64,000 nucleotides of DNA from Eutreptiella sp. 'Long Island Sound 2002' (taxonomy: Eukaryota > Euglenozoa > Euglenophyceae > Eutreptiales > Eutreptiaceae), in contig OZ038382.1 of NCBI GenBank assembly GCA_964036045.1, positions 39,262,090-39,326,089 on the forward strand, in the 5' to 3' direction. Positions 61,601 to 64,000 of this stretch are shown piece after piece. The notes below the pieces were generated by a model that saw only the letters and a program-made list of their open reading frames with translations, had not been told where the DNA came from and searched no databases. A program made the position numbers and the translations under genes. Positions within the stretch are counted from its first letter, which is position 1; the number at the start of each line of letters is the position of its first letter.

Positions 61601-63697
61601 GTAGTCGACCACGAGCCGCCACTCACCGGCAACCTTCTTGAGGACGACGAAACAGGGAGAGGCCCACTCGGATTGGCACGGCTCAAGCCAGCCTCTCTGG
61701 ATGAAGTCACGGAGGATCTTCTCCATGGCCTCTTTCCTCTCGCCCCTCAGGGCAAACTCCCGGTGCCGATACACACGGGGGTCCTGCTTCAGTCGTATCT
61801 TGGCCTCGCCATACGGTCCACGTACCGGTGGAGGAAACACAGGCTTACCGCTGAAGAAGGTCTCGCCATACTTCTGCTTCAGCCTGGCCCTCAACGCCTG
61901 GATCTTGGGGCAGTCATCGGACTCCGCCTTGGCTTTTCCGGGCACTTGAACCACGGAGCTTACTTGAGGGGTAGCTACTCCGCTCGCTTTCGGCTCAGGT
62001 GGTCTTCCCAGGTGGCCCAAAGGGCCATCTCTGGTCTTGCCTCGGAACAGATCGCCGTAGGTGGGTGGGTTACCGCCAGGCGGCTCGTCTTGGCTGGACA
62101 TGTGATCCAGCACCCTCTGTACGAAGGTATTCCCGTCATAGGAACCGGAGACGATTGAGTCCACTTCCCACCAGGCTTTGTCCTGGCCTTTGCCCTCACG
62201 CTGGTTTCCCCAGTCGTGAAAGGGCTGATCCATATACCCCTGAACCAGATCCCACTCCTCTTCAGTGAGGGGGTCTTCCGAATCCGATTCTTCGATGTCA
62301 ACAGGGGGAACCGCAAAGCATTGCCGCCAGGGCTCTGCTATGATGCGGTTGACACACACGAAGTCCGTGGTGTCGGCCTGATCAAGGCCCCCATCCACAT
62401 AGTGGAATTCTGTTGGCCATCTCTGGGGTGGCATGGGCTGTCCCTTAGCGTCCTGATAGACACTCTCTCCAGCCGGTAGGACGACCTTGTTCAAGGTCAT
62501 GTTGGTCAATGAGGCTACCCAATGTCGGGTCCTTTCCTCCTCGGTGCATCCCATAGGAACAACCAGCACTGCCTTGGAGCGGTCCTTGCGAATCTTCGCT
62601 ATCGCTCTTGGAATGTCCCAACGGGGGCAATGGATCCACATCAATCCCTGATGCGGACCCCAGTGCTTCTTCCACGCGGAGTCCTGTGCGCTCCAGTACT
62701 TCTCACACACCCGCAGATGGGCGGAGGTTCCTGAGGAGAACGCATCCAGGGCCAGATCCGACGCTCCCAGGTCCGCGACCACTCGGTTCGCCACTTCCGG
62801 CCTTACGCCGTACTCCTGGTTTGCTGGCCCAGTGGGCTCAGTGTCCAGCGCGGCCACTTCGAGCTGATTGCGTTCGGGGTGGATCCATTGGCATTCCACA
62901 TGGTGCTCAGGTGACGAAAGCCACGAGAGCTGGTCGTCCTGGTACAGGGTCATGGAGGCCTGGGCCGGGAGGACGCCGGAGTCCGTCTCCATCATGAAGT
63001 CGTACCCGACGATCATGTCCCAGTCCATCTCGGCCTCGTAGAAGCGACCGTGCAGGAGGATTTCCTTGCCGAGGTCTGGGCGGCTCAGCTCACGATGGTT
63101 CACGAACTGCAGCCCAATGGCCGCTTCCTTCGTGCCTCCCACCATGTACTGGCCGTTCGCCACCTTCAGCCTGAAAGGCTTCCGACTGTCGGTAAGACAC
63201 TCCGGCGGAAGCAGGCCAGCCTTGACCAAGCTGACTTGAGCTCCCGTGTCGACCAACACGTCGAAAACCTTTTCCACTTCCCCGCATAAGGCACGGACCT
63301 TAAGATGCAACTGCCGCTCGCGACCGACACGGCGCACGGCGTGCAAACTCAGGATCTCCGGCTGTTCCAGAAGCTCAACAAGCGACTGGTGCAGGTCGTG
63401 GACAATGGGCTCAGGCTGCCCATCTGCAGCATCCAGCTGCCGTCCGGGTGATCCTCCGATACTCTCGGAAAGATCTTGTAGTACACCAAACACATTCTTG
63501 GTCGCGAAGGACGGACGGGTGCAAGGGTTCGTGCCTTCACTTGCCCTCACCCCGCCTCCGCGACTGGGCGCCGGACCGGGCCTTCCGCCCGCGGCAGTCC
63601 CCTTGTGCTTATCGACTCCCGACTGGGATGGTTCGGCGCTTCCCACGTCACCATCCTGCGACCGCCCTAGCTGGGGCCCTTGGCTGCAGGGGCTCCG
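58676..63697 (-). CDS. pol: Ty3/gypsy chromovirus Pol polyprotein (PR-RT-RH-IN-chromodomain)
   Basis: This intact frame is the enzyme part of an LTR retrotransposon, needed for processing, reverse transcription and integration. Residues are numbered from the GTG codon at 63,646; the frame is open back to the UAG at 63,698. Domains in order: aspartic protease (DTG at 133-135); a region resembling the DIRS methyltransferase segment (about 298-400); an acidic linker; reverse transcriptase (about 600-850; Asp716 and FVDD 777-780); RNase H (Asp943, Glu986, Asp1011, Asp1059); a linker; integrase zinc domain (His1217 or His1218, His1222, Cys1254, Cys1257); integrase core (Asp1287, Asp1351, Glu1387); and chromodomain (about 1578-1635). 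The stop is TGA. The first Met codon is residue 168, after the protease active site, so an independent AUG start is unlikely and a Gag-Pol fusion is expected. No frameshift or internal stop is present, so the element may be recent. Domain calls are from visible motifs. Confidence 0.95.
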   Translation of the reverse strand, partial: RSPCSQGPQLGRSQDGDVGSAEPSQSGVDKHKGTAAGGRPGPAPSRGGGVRASEGTNPCTRPSFATKNVFGVLQDLSESIGGSPGRQLDAADGQPEPIVHDLHQSLVELLEQPEILSLHAVRRVGRERQLHLKVRALCGEVEKVFDVLVDTGAQVSLVKAGLLPPECLTDSRKPFRLKVANGQYMVGGTKEAAIGLQFVNHRELSRPDLGKEILLHGRFYEAEMDWDMIVGYDFMMETDSGVLPAQASMTLYQDDQLSWLSSPEHHVECQWIHPERNQLEVAALDTEPTGPANQEYGVRPEVANRVVADLGASDLALDAFSSGTSAHLRVCEKYWSAQDSAWKKHWGPHQGLMWIHCPRWDIPRAIAKIRKDRSKAVLVVPMGCTEEERTRHWVASLTNMTLNKVVLPAGESVYQDAKGQPMPPQRWPTEFHYVDGGLDQADTTDFVCVNRIIAEPWRQCFAVPPVDIEESDSEDPLTEEEWDLVQGYMDQPFHDWGNQREGKGQDKAWWEVDSIVSGSYDGNTFVQRVLDHMSSQDEPPGGNPPTYGDLFRGKTRDGPLGHLGRPPEPKASGVATPQVSSVVQVPGKAKAESDDCPKIQALRARLKQKYGETFFSGKPVFPPPVRGPYGEAKIRLKQDPRVYRHREFALRGERKEAMEKILRDFIQRGWLEPCQSEWASPCFVVLKKVAGEWRLVVDYRGLNAQTQHDSYTLPLIEDMLQKQHRRRIFTVIDLKHGYHQMPLAEESRACTAMSTPLGPLQWKVMPMGVTNGNAAFQRMLENLLEPVRDCADPFVDDVIIASGDPSMSYEELLEAHERDVTRVLDLLVRHKLTGSSDKATIAVSEVVFAGHVVGNGQRKPIPGKVAAIEHWEKPKTVSELRAYLGFCNYYSGYIKMYAEYAAPMTTMLKGNREETKKGSKKALVWTEESDRAFEGMKQALLSAVGLHLVDPDRGFVLRTDASDYAIGAVLEQVLDDGRHVPVAFWSRVLAEGQRRTWTPREKEAYAIVMALRKWAGYIALHPVTVCTDHQSLQSWHKEHVDTPSGPASRRARWHETLAKFDLTVVYIPGKDNTVADCLSRWAYPASKGMTDISAHGAEAETAEAKRIIEMERLMEEEGAKCFVVMAADAPPASRVSRAVRVLAPVGAAGGRPGPAPPVGVESDKHLFPESCLQDDWTDDYAKSEAFAAEYRAVTDPDDGQKWPKGLTEEDGKLYRNGKLLVPESRVLELCEAWHHHMLHPGVKKQALDMQRRFEIDHIVLYTAIKKVRKGCSVCQACNPDNRNVKGDPQWTPVPDQPMESVAMDVFSMPEVHIGKETFDCVVLCVDRHSGYVVAVPARKKGLLAKEVAVMMIRHWLTVFDIPRTICSDRGPQFTGGWFKAMCSLMQIRHAKSVAYLSRSNGRAEVAGRQLFEKLRKIHITNPRRNWFEEMWPALKAHHDTPIPGGLSPHQILFGRDPLGRGLPLSGDNMAMDAKEFFARQEQTARDIRQQLEKEHAERQKSAPSSTAQKFRVGDPVWVIRPCPLGTHRTKTWFTPGEVVRRIGEDTYRIKVGHGQFRERHESQLRVREPDLRGRHVSLSYAAHEADSDDDYAEQDDYTVEKILAQRPKASAPGGLEFKVRWRGYGPSHDTWEPVSSFVPRVNTPFMEYIRKHKTKIHVSDLAALTRAIAARGA
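58742..58915 (-). other. Chromodomain at the integrase C-terminus
   Basis: Pol residues about 1578-1635 match the chromodomain pattern: YTVEKIL, a variable loop, then FKVRWRGY and DTWEP. The three methyl-lysine cage positions are aromatic (Tyr1580, Trp1604, Tyr1607), as in HP1-type domains. In chromoviruses this domain is known or thought to guide integration to histone-methylated chromatin. An acidic stretch (DSDDDY) sits just before it. Confidence 0.93.
59357..60034 (-). other. Integrase zinc-binding and catalytic core domains
   Basis: The HHCC module (His1217/1218, His1222, Cys1254, Cys1257 of Pol) is followed by a retroviral-type core. The core motifs are MDVFSMP (Asp1287), CSDRGPQFTG (Asp1351) and RSNGRAEVAG (Glu1387), giving a complete D-D-E triad. 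Spacing between the second Asp and Glu is 35 residues, the standard value for retroviral integrases. Confidence 0.95.
60234..60260 (-). repeat. 27-bp exact repeat, copy 2 (RNase H / integrase linker)
   Basis: This 27-bp sequence is identical to 63,570-63,596 and encodes the same AGGRPGPAP peptide in the same frame (Pol residues about 1131-1139). It lies in the linker between RNase H and integrase. Confidence 0.95.
60452..61849 (-). other. Reverse transcriptase and RNase H domains
   Basis: Pol residues about 600-1065. RT motifs visible: WRLVVDYRGLN, TVIDLKHGYHQ (first catalytic Asp716), MPMGVTNGNAAFQ, and FVDDVIIAS (Asp779, Asp780; FVDD in place of the commoner YLDD or YVDD). The connection region has LRAYLGFCNYYSGYI. 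RNase H has RTDASDYAIG, REKEAYAIV, CTDHQSL and ADCLSR, the four acidic positions of the Ty3 type. Confidence 0.96.
62447..62755 (-). other. Possible Dam-like methyltransferase-type region in Pol
   Basis: Pol residues about 298-400, between protease and RT, read LALDAF, then CEKYWS, W-rich spacing, GLMWIHCPRW, IPRAIAKIRKD and KAVLVVPMG. The order of motifs (D-x-F, Y-W/x-S, a W followed by an x-C/P-P motif, I-x-R-x3-KI, then a hydrophobic strand ending VP) resembles, from memory, the Dam-like methyltransferase segment of DIRS-type retroelements. The expected (D/N)PPF-type tetrad is HCPR here, so catalysis is doubtful. This is pattern recognition and was not backed by a search. Confidence 0.4.
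62987..63304 (-). other. Retropepsin-like aspartic protease domain
   Basis: Pol residues about 115-220. The motif VLVDTGAQVSLV (Asp133-Thr134-Gly135) gives the catalytic half-site, followed about 80 residues later by the hydrophobic GYDFM motif typical of the second half of Ty3-type proteases (WDMIVGYDF). It processes Gag-Pol. Confidence 0.92.
63570..63596 (-). repeat. 27-bp exact repeat, copy 1 (Gag / protease linker)
   Basis: Identical over 27 bp to 60,234-60,260 and coding for the same AGGRPGPAP peptide (Pol residues 19-27). It lies between the gag stop and the protease. Confidence 0.95.
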
Positions 63698-63700
63698 CTA
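63698..63700 (-). promoter_or_regulatory. In-frame UAG between gag and pol, candidate readthrough stop
   Basis: The gag frame ends GCC CCC TAG, and the next codons, CGG AGC CCC, continue without another stop into pol in the same frame. A C directly after the stop, and CGG in particular, is a known leaky context in several plant viruses (best described for UGA CGG). Readthrough would make Gag-Pol. A GC-rich stretch follows that could fold, but no strong stem was established by eye. Confidence 0.65.
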
Positions 63701-64000
63701 GGGGGCGTCGGTTGTGGAAGAGGGGGTGTTCTCCTCGGCCTCAACGTCGTTGACGCCCTTCCTCCTCCTCTCACTACGAGTAGGCTTCTTGTCCTTGTTC
63801 TGGTTGTTCTGGTTGTTCTCCTTGTTCTTGTTGTCTGACCTGGGGACCCAGTTCCGCTTGATCTCCTGGATCTCCTTGGCCAACTCAGTCCCCACCGACG
63901 ACATCAGCTTGGCCAGCTCGTCCTTGTCCACCTCCATCTTGGCTTCCCGGATACCCGCGGGCGCACGCTTCTTCGACCCGTGCGCCTTCTTGTAAGCCTC
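63698..64000 (-). CDS. gag: Gag C-terminal part (partial, open at the window edge)
   Basis: The frame is open from the right edge to the UAG at 63,698, giving the last 100 residues of the structural protein. The visible part starts EAYKKAHGSKKRAP, has a short amphipathic Lys/Glu-rich stretch (MEVDKDELAKLM), then a low-complexity Asn/Gln/Lys tract encoded by a run of near-repeated 9-bp units (about 63,795-63,830), then a basic cluster (RSERRRKG) and an acidic end. No CCHC zinc knuckle is seen in this part or in the start of Pol. The basic tract may serve RNA binding. It is called Gag from its position and frame relation to pol, because the family cannot be recognised from this fragment alone. 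Confidence 0.7.
   Translation of the reverse strand, partial: EAYKKAHGSKKRAPAGIREAKMEVDKDELAKLMSSVGTELAKEIQEIKRNWVPRSDNKNKENNQNNQNKDKKPTRSERRRKGVNDVEAEENTPSSTTDAP

Larger units (their letters stand above)
58676..64000 (-). mobile_element. Ty3/gypsy LTR retrotransposon, chromovirus lineage, 5' end outside window
   Basis: Domain order PR-RT-RH-IN with a chromodomain after the integrase places it in the Ty3/gypsy chromovirus group (Metaviridae). The coding part of pol and the end of gag are here; the 5' LTR, primer binding site and most of gag lie beyond the right edge. The 3' LTR is either 54,233-57,169 or within 57,260-58,675. The intact frames argue for recent activity. Confidence 0.95.

Noticed and set aside
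61088-62158. Plus-strand 356-codon open frame
   Set aside because: It is antisense to the reverse transcriptase region, with no recognisable domain.

Overview
The window is eukaryotic nuclear DNA. It holds one very large tandem satellite array (about 1-54,233), about 4.4 kb of gene-poor sequence (54,234-58,675), and the 3' two thirds of a Ty3/gypsy LTR retrotransposon of the chromovirus type on the minus strand (58,676-64,000, running off the right edge). There are no recognisable host genes, tRNA or rRNA genes, CRISPR arrays or prokaryotic signals. The chromodomain integrase shows that the host is a eukaryote. The polyprotein style (long acidic linkers, GC-rich coding, a Pro/Gly/Arg linker) reminds me of retroelements from algae or other protists, possibly dinoflagellates. 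That is an impression from memory and the sequence does not fix the taxon.

Satellite region: about 131 head-to-tail monomers with a mean spacing of about 414 bp. There are two main length classes (about 410 bp and 415-417 bp) that differ mostly by a 6-bp indel. Monomers are highly similar. Several multi-monomer blocks are repeated almost exactly at offsets of 2,902, 1,665, 4,562, 1,247, 1,236 and 410 bp, so the array has local higher-order repeat structure made by recent segmental amplification. Much of the variation between monomers looks like C-to-T or G-to-A change at CpG. The many open frames here are a by-product of composition, and I do not call them genes.

Transition region: the array stops in mid-monomer at 54,233. 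The next 3 kb carries no recognisable gene but an unusual number of short hairpins. A purine tract on the minus strand (57,170-57,180) followed by TG, together with a CA end at the array junction, makes 54,233-57,169 a candidate long 3' LTR. A second possible LTR edge lies at 57,260. Neither can be proved because the 5' LTR is outside the window.

Retrotransposon: the end of gag (open at the right edge, stop at 63,698) is followed in the same frame by pol. Only one UAG codon separates them, and no ATG occurs before the protease active site, so stop-codon readthrough is the likely expression route. Pol carries, in order, an aspartic protease (DTG), a region resembling the Dam-like methyltransferase segment of DIRS elements, reverse transcriptase (FVDD), RNase H, an HHCC integrase with a D-D-E core, and a C-terminal chromodomain with its aromatic cage residues. 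All visible catalytic residues are intact, so the element may be young. A chromodomain retroelement beside a methylation-marked satellite fits a heterochromatic or pericentromeric setting.
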